Assembly (NCBI GenBank): GCA_965223245.1
Contig: CBDCVY010000013.1
Span: 3,162,001-3,226,000 of the forward strand
Reading direction: 5' to 3'
Source: CBDCVY01 sp965223245
GTDB lineage: Bacteria > Nitrospinota > Nitrospinia > Nitrospinales > Nitrospinaceae
Length of the DNA stretch: 64,000 bases
Shown here: piece after piece, positions 45,461 to 54,486 of the stretch
Position numbering within the stretch: the stretch's first letter is position 1
Layout of the letters: the number at the start of each line of letters is the position of its first letter
Translations under genes and position numbers: made by a program
The notes under the pieces: generated by a model
What the model saw: only the letters and a program-made list of their open reading frames with translations
The model's database searches: none
Told to the model about the DNA's origin: nothing

Positions 45461-46726
45461 ATGAAAATACTTGTAGTTGGCGGCGGTGGGCGCGAACATG
45501 CTCTGGTTTGGAAGATCAAACAAAGTCCTCTGGTAAATGCGATTTTTTGTGCACCCGGAAATGCCGGGACTTCGGAATTGGCACAAAACATTTCCATTTC
45601 AGATGGAGATATTGAAGGCCTACTAGAATTTGCAAAAGTTAATAATATCGACCTGACAGTTGTGGGACCCGAAAAGCCATTAGTTGATGGAATTGCTGAT
45701 CAATTTAACAGGGAAGGCCTTAAAGTTTTTGGACCTTCAGGAAAAGCTGCGGAACTCGAAGGTAGCAAAGTATTTTCAAAAGATTTAATGAAAAAATACA
45801 ATATTCCTACTGCAGATTATGAAACTTTCGAATCTGCTGAAAAGGCGAAAAATTATATCCAGGGTAAAGGTAACCTTGTCGTAAAAGCCGAGGGGCTTGC
45901 TGCGGGAAAAGGTGTTTTCGTTTGTGATAACGAAGTAGATGCTGCAGACGGTATTAACCAAATTATGAGTAATAAGCTGTTTGGTGATGCTGGACTTCGA
46001 ATTGTAATTGAAGAAAAACTTGTTGGCCAAGAAATTTCTTTTCTTGCTTTCACTGATGGAGGAACCGTATTACCGATGGTTGCCGCCCAGGATCATAAAG
46101 CAATTTTTGAAGGTGATAAGGGACCCAATACAGGAGGAATGGGGGCTTATTCCCCACCACCTATATTTACAGAGGCGATGCAGAAAGAAGTGATGGAGAC
46201 TATAATGATTCCAACCATCCGGGCTATGGCATCCGAAGATAAAAATTATCAAGGAGTATTATATGCTGGCTTAATGATCACCAAGCAAGGCCCAAAGGTA
46301 TTAGAGTTTAACGCCCGTTTTGGCGATCCTGAAACCCAGGCTTTAATTGCGCGAATGGATTTCGACTTAGTCCCTGTGATGGAAGCTTGCACTGAATCAG
46401 GAAAGTTGGCCACATTGAATTTGAATTGGAAGCCTCAAGCATCTGTATGTGTGGTAATGGCCTCGGGGGGATATCCCGGATCTTATGAAAAAGGGAAAAT
46501 AATTGACGGAATAAATGAGGCTAACAATTTAGAAGAAGTTACCGTATTTCACGCGGGAACAATAAATGAAAATAATGAGGTACTGACCAATGGTGGTCGC
46601 GTACTTGGCGTAACAGCCCTAGGAGACAATATTGAAATGGCCATTAACCATGCCTATGAAGGTGTTTCCAAAATTAAATGGGAGGGAGCTTATTTTAGAA
46701 AAGATATCGGGAAAAAAGCCTTGTAA
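45461..46726 (+). CDS. purD: Phosphoribosylamine-glycine ligase
   Basis: Second step of de novo purine synthesis: ATP-dependent joining of glycine to phosphoribosylamine. 421 residues. GGGGREHALVWKIKQSP at the N-terminus, VVKAEGLAAGKGVFVC in the ATP-grasp, KGPNTGGMGAYSPPP and FNARFGDPETQAL are all diagnostic. ATG follows GGTGGAG at eight nt. The stop lies inside a short hairpin shared with the convergent zinc-ribbon gene. Confidence 0.97.
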   Translation: MKILVVGGGGREHALVWKIKQSPLVNAIFCAPGNAGTSELAQNISISDGDIEGLLEFAKVNNIDLTVVGPEKPLVDGIADQFNREGLKVFGPSGKAAELEGSKVFSKDLMKKYNIPTADYETFESAEKAKNYIQGKGNLVVKAEGLAAGKGVFVCDNEVDAADGINQIMSNKLFGDAGLRIVIEEKLVGQEISFLAFTDGGTVLPMVAAQDHKAIFEGDKGPNTGGMGAYSPPPIFTEAMQKEVMETIMIPTIRAMASEDKNYQGVLYAGLMITKQGPKVLEFNARFGDPETQALIARMDFDLVPVMEACTESGKLATLNLNWKPQASVCVVMASGGYPGSYEKGKIIDGINEANNLEEVTVFHAGTINENNEVLTNGGRVLGVTALGDNIEMAINHAYEGVSKIKWEGAYFRKDIGKKAL

Positions 46727-46737
46727 TGAAATTACAA
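46721..46737. terminator. Small hairpin between convergent purD and zinc-ribbon gene
   Basis: TTGTAAT and ATTACAA form a 7-bp stem with a three-base loop including the purD stop; the plus strand continues TTTATTAAT. A+T-rich and weak, but it is the only candidate terminator in the 15-nt gap. Confidence 0.4.
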
Positions 46738-46741
46738 TTTA

Positions 46742-47122
46742 TTAATCCAATTGTGGTTCTTTTGGATCGGGGACGGCTTTCATTTGCTTGCTGAAAAGTT
46801 TTGCGGATAGGACCCAAGTTCCCCAAGAAATTACTACTATAATTCCAACACCGATACTTGCCCAAAGTATTACATTACCGCTTTCCGACATGCCTCTTAA
46901 AAAAACAAACATTCCCAAAGGCAAAGCCATAATAAATCCAAAACACGAAAGCAGCATAGAGCTTCGCGCATAATATTTGGGCCGGACATCAATATTGAGT
47001 TCGCCCAAATGTTTCTGGTTTTCCGGAACGGCTGCATCTAACAACTCTATCTGGCCGTCACACTTAGGGCAAAACTGCCCACCCCAAAAAGCATTTTTAC
47101 ATTGTAAACAAAATTTAACCAT
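46742..47122 (-). CDS. Zinc-ribbon protein with two membrane helices
   Basis: 126 residues. The N-terminal ribbon CLQCKNAFWGGQFCPKC (two CxxC pairs) is followed by a linker and two hydrophobic segments: MLLSCFGFIMALPLGMFVFL at about 56-75 and VILWASIGVGIIVVISWG at about 85-102. The charged tail is short. Topology suggests an inner-membrane protein with a cytosolic zinc finger. Function unknown; no operon partner. Confidence 0.6.
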   Translation of the reverse strand: MVKFCLQCKNAFWGGQFCPKCDGQIELLDAAVPENQKHLGELNIDVRPKYYARSSMLLSCFGFIMALPLGMFVFLRGMSESGNVILWASIGVGIIVVISWGTWVLSAKLFSKQMKAVPDPKEPQLD

Positions 47123-47286
47123 TAGCTCGTAAACATTTTGTTAAAATTAACCTCAGATAATATTTTTGCTGCAAGCCTTTCTTTCCTAAACCATGGGCTA
47201 GCTACGAAAATATAAAATTTTGAATTTTCTGAGGCCTCTTTATAATATATGATTCGATGTCCAGGTCAAGGGAGAAAGGTTTACTC

Positions 47287-48081
47287 ATGTCCGAAAACAA
47301 TTCTATTATTCTTACTCACGGTGGAGCAGGGTCCAACTCTGCTTATTCCAATGGAACTGAAACTGCAGGCCATGCAGGCATAAATGCCTTAAAAAATGGA
47401 GCTTCCGTCATTGACGCTGCTGTTCAATCAGTGGTTGTTTTAGAGAACGATTCTCGCTTTAATGCAGGCATTGGTTCGGCTCGTCGTTCTGACGGTTCCA
47501 TTCAAATGGATGCTTCTTGTATGGATAGCAATCATCGATTTGGCGCAGTGACCTCTCTGGAGGGATTTAAAAATCCTATTAAAATTGCTCGTGCTTTATT
47601 TGATTCCAACCCTCGTGTATTGTCAGGAAACGGTGCCGCTAAGTTTGCCAAAGAAAACGGATATGAAATATTTGATTCTCAAGTCAAAACCACCGAAGAT
47701 TCTACCCCCTCTTGCGATACAGTGGGTTGCGTAATTTATGATGGTGAACACTTTGCTGCCGCACTAAGTACCGGCGGCACTCGAAATGCTTTGCCAGGTA
47801 GGGTGGGGGACGTTCCATTTCTAGGTTGCGGATTGTATGCGGGACCCTATGGGGCTGTGGCTGCTACCGGTTTTGGAGAGGCCATAATTATGAACCTGAC
47901 CGCTTTTAGGGCTTACCAAATGCTGGAAGAAGGTATGGGACCCAATTTTGTTTTGGAAGAAGTTTTGGATTGGTTTGATGATTCAGAAGACATTGGTCTC
48001 CTACTCATCAATCGCAAGGACCACGCAGTTGGATCAAACCGCACTATGGCTTGGTCAGTCGTGGATTCACAAAACACTTAA
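47287..48081 (+). CDS. Isoaspartyl peptidase/L-asparaginase (Ntn hydrolase)
   Basis: Self-processing hydrolase that cleaves isoaspartyl dipeptides or asparagine. The ATG at 47287 (MSENNSIILTHGGAGSN) is chosen because GGGAGAAAGG lies eight bases ahead; an ATG at 47257 would put that RBS inside the gene. The nucleophile Thr after autocleavage is in SCDTVGCVIYDG (about residue 145), and STGGTRNALPGRVGDVPFLGCG matches the substrate-binding loop. About 264 residues, slightly short. One base separates its stop from the radical SAM gene, so they are co-translated. Confidence 0.88.
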   Translation: MSENNSIILTHGGAGSNSAYSNGTETAGHAGINALKNGASVIDAAVQSVVVLENDSRFNAGIGSARRSDGSIQMDASCMDSNHRFGAVTSLEGFKNPIKIARALFDSNPRVLSGNGAAKFAKENGYEIFDSQVKTTEDSTPSCDTVGCVIYDGEHFAAALSTGGTRNALPGRVGDVPFLGCGLYAGPYGAVAATGFGEAIIMNLTAFRAYQMLEEGMGPNFVLEEVLDWFDDSEDIGLLLINRKDHAVGSNRTMAWSVVDSQNT

Positions 48082-48082
48082 C

Positions 48083-49060
48083 ATGGACACCAAATACACA
48101 ATCCAATCAAAAGATTTTGAACCTGCTTATATGAGGCTTTTTCGGACCGGAGAGCTATTTCGCCGGTCTCGCCAGGGAATTCGTCATTTAGAAAACTGCA
48201 AAGTTTGTCCCCGTGATTGTGAGGTGAACCGTCTTAATAATGAATGGGCATTGTGTAAAACTGGTCGCTATGCTTGGGTATCCAGTTTTTTTCCTCACTT
48301 TGGAGAAGAGGACTGTTTACGGGGATGGAACGGGAGCGGTACAATTTTCTTTTCCATGTGCAATTTGAAGTGTGTCTTTTGCCAAAATTATGACATTAGC
48401 CAAAAACAAGATGGTCAAGAAGCGTCTGCAGAGTTACTCGCGCAAATGATGTTAAGTTTACAAGAGAAAGGGTGTCACAATATCAACTTTGTAACTCCGG
48501 AACATGTGGTTCCACAAATTTTAGAGGCGCTTCCCTTAGCGGTACAAATGGGATTACGACTACCCTTGGTTTATAATACCGGGGCCTACGATTCATTGGA
48601 AAGCATACAATTGATGGACGGTATTGTAGATATTTATATGCCAGACTTTAAATATTGGAGCGAAATTGATGGCAGTAATTACTTAAAAGCAAAAAACTAT
48701 TCCTCAGTTGCTCGTCAAGTGATAAAGGAAATGCAAAAACAAGTAGGTACTTTAAAGTTTGATGAAACCGGCCTTGCAAAGAGGGGGGTTTTAGTAAGAC
48801 ATTTAGTAATGCCAAACAGTTCACAAAATGTTCGCAACATTATGAGATTTTTAGCGCAGGACATTTCTACCGATACCTACGTAAACATGATGGATCAATA
48901 CCGTCCAGCAGGTAAAGTCACAGCGAACCGGTACCCGCAGATTAATCGAAGCACCTCAAAAAAAGAACACCAAGAAGCCCTTCAAATTGCTAGAGAAGAG
49001 GGTCTATACAGATTTGATGAAAGAGATCCTTCGGCATTCGCTTCAATGTTAACTTTTTAA
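48083..49060 (+). CDS. Radical SAM enzyme (PflA-like, AmmeMemoRadiSam-type)
   Basis: 325 residues from ATG 48083; upstream extension in this frame is out-of-frame reading of the asparaginase gene and is rejected. An N-terminal Cys set (ENCKVCPRDCEVNR and WALCKTGRY) precedes the radical SAM motif SMCNLKCVFCQNYDIS (CxxxCxxC) at about residues 92-107. A TIM-barrel part follows: NINFVTPEHVVPQILEAL, VYNTGAYDSLESIQLMDG and IYMPDFKYW. The architecture matches the pyruvate-formate-lyase-activating-like family. The substrate is unknown; the Memo and AMMECR1 partners are not in this window. Confidence 0.85.
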   Translation: MDTKYTIQSKDFEPAYMRLFRTGELFRRSRQGIRHLENCKVCPRDCEVNRLNNEWALCKTGRYAWVSSFFPHFGEEDCLRGWNGSGTIFFSMCNLKCVFCQNYDISQKQDGQEASAELLAQMMLSLQEKGCHNINFVTPEHVVPQILEALPLAVQMGLRLPLVYNTGAYDSLESIQLMDGIVDIYMPDFKYWSEIDGSNYLKAKNYSSVARQVIKEMQKQVGTLKFDETGLAKRGVLVRHLVMPNSSQNVRNIMRFLAQDISTDTYVNMMDQYRPAGKVTANRYPQINRSTSKKEHQEALQIAREEGLYRFDERDPSAFASMLTF

Positions 49061-49173
49061 TTTCCCTGCATTTTTTGTTTCTTTCATATGGGGTAAAATT
49101 CCAAACTTCCTGCTCAAAGGCAAACCGAAAATACCATTAGCTTCATTCAGAAACTTTTAGATGGAAGCAGAAA

Positions 49174-49464
49174 TTGATAGATCAATCCTCAGTAACTAAA
49201 AAGTGGAAACAACTTGGTTATAGTTGTGACCTTTGGACGGATCCCCCGGGGCAATGTTGGGAAAACTATGTTCATAAAATGGATGAACTGATAATGGTAA
49301 TAGATGGGCAATTAGAGCTGGAAATGGATGGAAAGATCCTACATCCAAACCCAGGTGAGGAAATTTTTATTCCCGCCCATAGGATTCACTCAGTTCGCAA
49401 TATTGGGAAAACGCCAGCTCATTGGTTGTACGGTTACAAAAAAAATATTGAACGATCTTTATAA
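49174..49464 (+). CDS. Cupin-domain protein
   Basis: 96 residues from TTG 49174. The single double-stranded beta-helix has the two cupin motifs: KMDELIMVIDGQLELEMDG (first, with H replaced by MDE-type residues) and HPNPGEEIFIPAHRIHSVRN (second, with His). The N-terminal WTDPPGQCWENYVHK provides another potential metal-ligand His. Likely a small metal-binding or sugar-binding protein of unknown substrate. Confidence 0.75.
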   Translation: MIDQSSVTKKWKQLGYSCDLWTDPPGQCWENYVHKMDELIMVIDGQLELEMDGKILHPNPGEEIFIPAHRIHSVRNIGKTPAHWLYGYKKNIERSL

Positions 49465-49631
49465 AGTTTGTGTATTTTTGATTTGAGATTCTTTCCAAAA
49501 TTTTTTCTGAAAAGTTTCATTAAAATATCTTTTATTTCTTGAATGGATCGGTTTTAATAACTAGCATAAAGATGTTAGAATTCTTTTCTTAAATTTGTTC
49601 AACTCTGAACCTTGTTATTAAGGAAGTAACT

Positions 49632-50069
49632 ATGCCAAAGAAAATTAAGGACCCTTGGGATCAATGTAAAAAATGCCTTCCTGCAAAATGTTGCACCTAT
49701 TTTGCTTTTGGAATAGATGAACCAGAAACTCGAAAAGACTACGAAGCCTTGCTATGGCAAATTGCTCATGAGGGTGTTTCTTTTTATATCTACCGAAACG
49801 CTTGGTATTTTATGATGGATTCCGTTTGCAAATTCCTAACACCGGATAACAAATGTGGAATTTATGAAACCCGCCCCTATATTTGTAAAGAACACAGTAT
49901 CGATTCCTGTGAATATGTGGGAGAGGATTATGGTTTTACAGAGCACTTTAAATCATATGAGGAATTGTTGGCTTGGATTAGAGAAAATACCAACTTTCGA
50001 TTTAAGCGCCAACCCTCCACTCATGCAAAACACCCGCACAAAATGGAACCGCTCCGCGTATCAGCTTAA
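49632..50069 (+). CDS. YkgJ family cysteine-cluster protein
   Basis: 145 residues. Cys pattern CKKCLPAKCC at residues 12-21, then CKFLTPDNKCGIYETRPYICKEH, as in the UPF0153/YkgJ family, which probably binds zinc or an iron-sulfur cluster. ATG is preceded by AAGGAAG. The biochemical role of the family is unknown. Convergent with rplQ across 120 nt in which I see no strong terminator. Confidence 0.82.
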   Translation: MPKKIKDPWDQCKKCLPAKCCTYFAFGIDEPETRKDYEALLWQIAHEGVSFYIYRNAWYFMMDSVCKFLTPDNKCGIYETRPYICKEHSIDSCEYVGEDYGFTEHFKSYEELLAWIRENTNFRFKRQPSTHAKHPHKMEPLRVSA

Positions 50070-50189
50070 AGAGATTCACTGAAAATTATCAATTAGGGTA
50101 ATTTTTGGGAATAAGAAAACCCCTCATTGGTGGGTAGAGACAGAAAAATAATATTCCTTGGTATTAGAATTAAGAAGATCTTAATTATA

Positions 50190-50828
50190 TTACTTTTCGT
50201 CTTTCTTTTTGGAAGAGTCTTTTTTAGCTGGATCTTTCTTTTTAGACTCCGGTTTTTCCTCAGGCTTGTCGTCTTTTCCTTTTGCCTTGGATTTGGATTC
50301 ACCTTTATCTTTTTTATCTGTAGCTTTTCCTTTAGCTTCAGCTTTTTTTGTATCTTTTTTCTTTTCGGAAGCGTCTTTCTTTTCTGCTTTTTCTTTAGAA
50401 TCCGCCTTCTTTTTGGATTCCCCCTTCTTATCTTTTTTCTTGTCAGGGGCCGGGGGTGGTGCTACTTCCTCTTCCCGATCAACCAATTCTATAAGCGCCA
50501 TAGGTGCATCATCCCCACGTCGATTACCAACTCGGATAATACGCGTATACCCACCGGTTCGATTGGCATAACGTTCGGAAAGAGGTCCAAACAACTTAAG
50601 AAATACTTCTTTGTCGTTAACGACCCGGAGTGCCAAGCGCCGTGAATGAAGGGTTCCCTTCTTCCCAAGCGTAATTGTTTTTTCCACATGGCTACGCAAC
50701 TCTTTCGCTTTTGCCAACGTTGTCCGAATTCGTTCCTGCCGGATCAATGCCGTGACCATATTTCGAAACAACGCTTTTCGATGGGCAGAGGTCCGCCCTA
50801 ATTTTCTTCCAGATTTCAAATGACGCAT
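50190..50828 (-). CDS. rplQ: 50S ribosomal protein L17 with long Lys-rich C-terminal tail
   Basis: The normal L17 core occupies residues 1-119 (MRHLKSGRKLGRTSAHRKAL through APMALIELVD). It is followed by about 93 residues of low-complexity Lys/Glu/Asp/Ser (for example KKKADSKEKAEKKDASEKKK) ending KKDEK. The tail is likely disordered and could contact rRNA or membranes; its role is unknown. Last gene of the alpha operon, about 70 nt after rpoA. Confidence 0.95.
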   Translation of the reverse strand: MRHLKSGRKLGRTSAHRKALFRNMVTALIRQERIRTTLAKAKELRSHVEKTITLGKKGTLHSRRLALRVVNDKEVFLKLFGPLSERYANRTGGYTRIIRVGNRRGDDAPMALIELVDREEEVAPPPAPDKKKDKKGESKKKADSKEKAEKKDASEKKKDTKKAEAKGKATDKKDKGESKSKAKGKDDKPEEKPESKKKDPAKKDSSKKKDEK

Positions 50829-50898
50829 GACTAAACTACTCCGGTAAATTGAATGCCGCTAATTATAAAGAAATTTATCCTAAATTTCCTTAAGAAAT

Positions 50899-51924
50899 TT
50901 ACGGCTGTTCTACTTCTGTTTCTATTTCTTTTTTCTTGCGAAGCGCTAATATTTGTTTCAAATCCTCATCTTCGATTTTCATGCCTAAGGATAAACCCAT
51001 ATCTTCAAGGATTTCACGGATCTCATTTAATGATTTCCGGCCAAAATTACGGGTTTTTAACATTTCACCATCACCTCGTTGAACCAATTCAGCAATGGTT
51101 TGGATATTTGCATTCTTCAAACAATTATATGACCGCACGGAAAGCTCTAATTCTTCCACACTTTTAGCTAAATTTGTGATCATTTTTTGTTTTTTCTCAT
51201 CCACTTGCGGTTGAACCGGCTCGGGTTCTTCGTCAAAGTTAATGAAAATTTGCATGTGATCTTTTACAATTTTTGCTGCGTGAGCCACTGCATCTTCTGG
51301 AGAAATACTTCCATCCGTCCAGAGTTCCATGACTAGAGCATCAAAATCGGTAGACTGACCTACACGGGTTTTCTCAACGGTGTAATTCACCCTTTCAATG
51401 GGAGAAAAAATAGCATCAACTGGAATCATCTGCACAGATTCTGTGGACAAATCATGTCGATCAGCAGGAACATATCCACGGCCCTTACGAACAATCACCT
51501 CCATGTCCAATGAACCATTACTATCCAATCGGGCAATTTCATGCTCGGGATTAAGTATTTCAATTTCAGGATCGGCCTGAAAATCTCCAGCTGTAACAGG
51601 ACCTGGTGTATCCTTTTTCAAATACATACGCTTGCTTTCTTCAGCACCACTCATTTTGAGCTTTAAACCTTTAAGCTGAAGAATAATTTCCGTTACGTCT
51701 TCCATAACACCTGGAATAGACGAAAACTCATGAAAAATACCTTCAAATTTGGCGCCGATAATGGCGGCACCCTCTATGGAAGAGAGAAGCATTCTCCTTA
51801 AAGAATTTCCAACCGTTACTCCGTAGCCACGTTCAAAAGGTCCGGCCCGGAATTTGGCAAAGTTTTCTGTTTTAGTTTTTTTATCAAAGTCAAGTCGCTT
51901 GGGTTTCACGATGCCTTGCATCAT
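50899..51924 (-). CDS. rpoA: DNA-directed RNA polymerase subunit alpha
   Basis: 341 residues. The alpha N-terminal assembly domain (about 1-235) includes FAKFRAGPFERGYGVTVGNSLRRMLLSS. A linker rich in Glu/Gln leads to the alpha C-terminal domain with SVEELELSVRSYNCLKNANI and TRNFGRKSLNEIREIL. Both the DNA- and activator-contact helices are intact. It follows rpsD in the alpha operon. Confidence 0.97.
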   Translation of the reverse strand: MMQGIVKPKRLDFDKKTKTENFAKFRAGPFERGYGVTVGNSLRRMLLSSIEGAAIIGAKFEGIFHEFSSIPGVMEDVTEIILQLKGLKLKMSGAEESKRMYLKKDTPGPVTAGDFQADPEIEILNPEHEIARLDSNGSLDMEVIVRKGRGYVPADRHDLSTESVQMIPVDAIFSPIERVNYTVEKTRVGQSTDFDALVMELWTDGSISPEDAVAHAAKIVKDHMQIFINFDEEPEPVQPQVDEKKQKMITNLAKSVEELELSVRSYNCLKNANIQTIAELVQRGDGEMLKTRNFGRKSLNEIREILEDMGLSLGMKIEDEDLKQILALRKKKEIETEVEQP

Positions 51925-52009
51925 TGAGCAATTCCTCCGAAAGAATCTTTAGATATGTATGCAAAGTTAAGGTAAGACAATGTGCACGTTGAATCCTAAA
52001 TGAGGGAAG

Positions 52010-52636
52010 TTAACGCGAGTACAATTCAACGATCAATTGTTCCTGAATAGGTAAGGTAATATCCTCACGGTTCGCAGGAGACTGCACGGTCCCTTGGTTT
52101 TTATCTGCATCAAACAATAGCCATGAAGGAAGTGTTTTACTCTTCATATTCTCCACGGCACTTTTAATAACCATTTTTTCTTTTTTATTTTCAGCGGGAG
52201 CGACAACGTCGCCTGGCTTCAAAATATAAGAAGCTACATTTACTTTTGTTCCATTAATGGTGAAAAATTTATGCCGAATCATTTGCCGAGCTTGATTACG
52301 AGAGCCGGCAAACCCGAATCGATAGATCACGTTGTCAAATCTCATTTCAAGAAGTTGCAGCAAATTTTCACCGGTAACCCCTTTCTTTCGATCTGCAATG
52401 GCAAAATATTTTCGAAATTGGTTTTCTAAAACACCATAAATTCGACGGACTTTCTGTTTTTCTCTCAACTGTTTTCCAAACTCGGAAAACTTACTTCGAC
52501 CCTGACCATGTTGTCCAGGTGGATAAGCCCGTTTATCAATGGCACATTTCGGTGTATCACACCGATCCGCTTTTAGAAACAACTTCATCCCTTCCCGACG
52601 GCAAAGCCGACAAACTGATCCGATATATCTTGCCAA
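52010..52636 (-). CDS. rpsD: 30S ribosomal protein S4, cysteine-containing (C+) form
   Basis: 208 residues. TTG at 52636 is chosen because AGGAG (52648-52644) sits seven nt ahead and the protein then begins ARYIGSVCRLCRREGMK, as S4 does. A longer frame would run into rpsK. Four cysteines (CRLCRREGMKLF and RCDTPKC) form the zinc site of the C+ form. S4 nucleates 30S assembly and in many bacteria represses its own operon. Confidence 0.95.
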   Translation of the reverse strand: MARYIGSVCRLCRREGMKLFLKADRCDTPKCAIDKRAYPPGQHGQGRSKFSEFGKQLREKQKVRRIYGVLENQFRKYFAIADRKKGVTGENLLQLLEMRFDNVIYRFGFAGSRNQARQMIRHKFFTINGTKVNVASYILKPGDVVAPAENKKEKMVIKSAVENMKSKTLPSWLLFDADKNQGTVQSPANREDITLPIQEQLIVELYSR

Positions 52637-52661
52637 AATTGATCTCCTAAAATTAATAAAG

Positions 52662-53054
52662 TTACACGCGGCGACGCTTTCGGGGACGACAACCATTATG
52701 TGGAATAGGAGTCCTATCCCGAATCACGGTTATTTCCATACCCACGCCCTGCAATGATCGAATAGCCGACTCTCTGCCGGCACCAGGACCCTTAACATGT
52801 ACTTCGAGTTTCTTCATTCCCATTTCCTTGGCCTTACCAGCTGCTTTTTCTGCTGCCACCTGAGCAGCAAAAGGAGTACTTTTTCTAGAACCCTTAAACC
52901 CTTGAGCTCCAGCGCTGGACCAAGATATTACATTTCCGGAAAGATCAGTAATGGTCACAATCGTATTATTAAATGTTGCTCGAATATGAGCCATTCCAGT
53001 TTCGGGGGCAACTTTAACTTTCTTTTTGCCTCCACGTGCTTTCTTGTCCGCCAT
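52662..53054 (-). CDS. rpsK: 30S ribosomal protein S11
   Basis: 130 residues with the conserved GMAHIRATFNNTIVTITD, then WSSAGAQGFKGSRKSTPFAA and the C-terminal TPIPHNGCRPRKRRRV. S11 lines the platform near the E and P sites. The order rpsM-rpsK-rpsD-rpoA-rplQ is the standard alpha operon. A basic N-terminal stretch of about 15 residues is normal. Confidence 0.97.
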   Translation of the reverse strand: MADKKARGGKKKVKVAPETGMAHIRATFNNTIVTITDLSGNVISWSSAGAQGFKGSRKSTPFAAQVAAEKAAGKAKEMGMKKLEVHVKGPGAGRESAIRSLQGVGMEITVIRDRTPIPHNGCRPRKRRRV

Positions 53055-53069
53055 AATTACCCTCTCTAA

Positions 53070-53441
53070 TTACTTTTTACTTTTTGATCCAACAGTCTTT
53101 CGAGGACCTTTGCGAGTTCTTGCATTGGTATGGGTTCTTTGCCCATGAACAGGCAAACCGCGCCTATGCCTTAACCCTCTATAACAACCGATATCCATCA
53201 ACCGTTTCATATTCATATTAACGGCACGTCGAAGATCCCCTTCGACCTCATACTCTTTTTCAATAATCTGTCGTATCTTTGTCACTTCATCATCAGTTAA
53301 GCTTTTAATTCGAATATCCGGTGAAATTTGAGCCTTTGTCAAAATTTCATGGGAAGTGGCTTTACCAACTCCAAAAATATAGGTCAGAGCAATGACCGCT
53401 CTTTTTTCTCTCGGAATGTCTATACCTGCAATACGTGCCAC
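53070..53441 (-). CDS. rpsM: 30S ribosomal protein S13
   Basis: 123 residues. ARIAGIDIPREKRAVIALTYIFG at the N-terminus, and the C-terminal GQRTHTNARTRKGPRKTVGSK that reaches the P site. S13 forms intersubunit bridges in the head. Immediately downstream of rpmJ. Confidence 0.97.
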   Translation of the reverse strand: MARIAGIDIPREKRAVIALTYIFGVGKATSHEILTKAQISPDIRIKSLTDDEVTKIRQIIEKEYEVEGDLRRAVNMNMKRLMDIGCYRGLRHRRGLPVHGQRTHTNARTRKGPRKTVGSKSKK

Positions 53442-53483
53442 ACTAAATTCCTTTCTTTAATCATAAAAAGGGTTTTTACCCGT

Positions 53484-53597
53484 TTAACCCTGTCGCTGCT
53501 TATGTTTTGGGTTTTCACAAATTACTCGTACCACTCCACCACGGCGTATGACTTTACACTTGTTACAAATTTTTTTAACTGATGCTCGTACTTTCAT
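53484..53597 (-). CDS. rpmJ: 50S ribosomal protein L36
   Basis: A 37-residue frame reads MKVRASVKKICNKC, then KVIRRGGVVRVICENPKHKQRQG. The Cys-Cys-Cys-His set (C11, C14, C27, H32) is the zinc ribbon of the C+ form. It sits in the usual place between infA and rpsM. Confidence 0.95.
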   Translation of the reverse strand: MKVRASVKKICNKCKVIRRGGVVRVICENPKHKQRQG

Positions 53598-53620
53598 AAA
53601 TTCCTCTTGGGTTCACACGT

Positions 53621-53839
53621 TTACTTATAACGATAAGTGATACGCCCTCGGGTTAAATCATAAGGAGACAACTGTACCTTAACTTTATCACCGGATAAAA
53701 TCCGAATAAAATGCATCCTCATTTTCCCTGAAATATGCGCCAGAATTTTATGTCCATTTTCCAATTCCACACGAAACATAGCGTTCGGTAACGGCTCTAA
53801 TACAGTTCCTTCAACTTCAATGGCTTCTTCTTTGGACAT
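53621..53839 (-). CDS. infA: Translation initiation factor IF-1
   Basis: 72 residues from ATG 53839 (MSKEEAIEVEGTVLEPLPN). A TTG at 53860 would extend it by seven residues into the end of adk and is less likely. OB fold with FRVELENGHKILAHISGKMRMHFIRI and DKVKVQLSPYDLTRGRITYR, diagnostic of IF-1. Five bases separate it from adk. The map gene that often intervenes is missing here. Confidence 0.95.
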   Translation of the reverse strand: MSKEEAIEVEGTVLEPLPNAMFRVELENGHKILAHISGKMRMHFIRILSGDKVKVQLSPYDLTRGRITYRYK

Positions 53840-53844
53840 ATTTA

Positions 53845-54483
53845 TTAAATCATCCCGCAAACCCGGGAAAAAATATCATCGACTGTACCTCGACCCGGTG
53901 CAGTTCGTAACTTCCCCTGTTGTTTATAAAATTCCTTAAGCGGCGCAGTTTTATTTGTATACTCCTCAAGCCGCTCCAGTATGGTTTCTTCTTTATCATC
54001 ATCCCGCTGATAAAGCTCTCCCCCGCATTCATCACATTTTCCAGGTTCTTTTGGAGGCCTCGTCTTTAGATGAAACACCGCATTACAATTTCTACAAGTA
54101 CTTCGCCCAGTGAGCCGAACCAATAATTCTCTGGAGTCAACTTCTAAATCAATTACATTATCTATTGCCTGCCCCATCCCTGAAAGAGTTTCATCTAACT
54201 TCTCCGCTTGGACAATCGTTCTGGGGAACCCATCCAGGATATACCCATTAAGACAATCAGACTCTTTTATTCTCTCTTTGATCAACCCAACAACAATCTC
54301 ATCCGGAACCAATCGTCCTTCATCCATATAAGCTTTCGCTTTTTGTCCCAAAGCGGTATTTTCTTCTACAGCGGCTCGGAGGATATCGCCTGTCGATATC
54401 TTAGGAACTTTAAACTTTTCTTGAAGTAAAGCTGCTTGAGTGCCCTTTCCGGATCCCGGGGGGCCTAACAAAATTAACCTCAT
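53845..54483 (-). CDS. adk: Adenylate kinase, zinc-LID type
   Basis: 212 residues. P-loop LLGPPGSGKGTQAALL, AMP-binding STGDILRAAV and GYILDGFPRT, and a LID with CRNC...CDEC zinc ligands (about residues 129-155). Catalyses ATP + AMP to 2 ADP. Between secY and infA as in most spc operons. Confidence 0.96.
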   Translation of the reverse strand: MRLILLGPPGSGKGTQAALLQEKFKVPKISTGDILRAAVEENTALGQKAKAYMDEGRLVPDEIVVGLIKERIKESDCLNGYILDGFPRTIVQAEKLDETLSGMGQAIDNVIDLEVDSRELLVRLTGRSTCRNCNAVFHLKTRPPKEPGKCDECGGELYQRDDDKEETILERLEEYTNKTAPLKEFYKQQGKLRTAPGRGTVDDIFSRVCGMI

Positions 54484-54486
54484 GGA

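Noticed and set aside
47948..48082. N-terminal extension of the radical SAM enzyme
   Set aside because: It is the asparaginase gene read in a shifted frame; ATG 48083 directly follows that gene's stop.
50127..50645. Long plus-strand hydrophobic frame opposite rplQ
   Set aside because: It is antisense to the Lys-rich L17 tail; the Phe/Leu-rich translation arises from lysine codons read backwards.
52637..52696. N-terminal extension of S4
   Set aside because: It overlaps the end of rpsK, and a good ribosome-binding site precedes TTG 52636.
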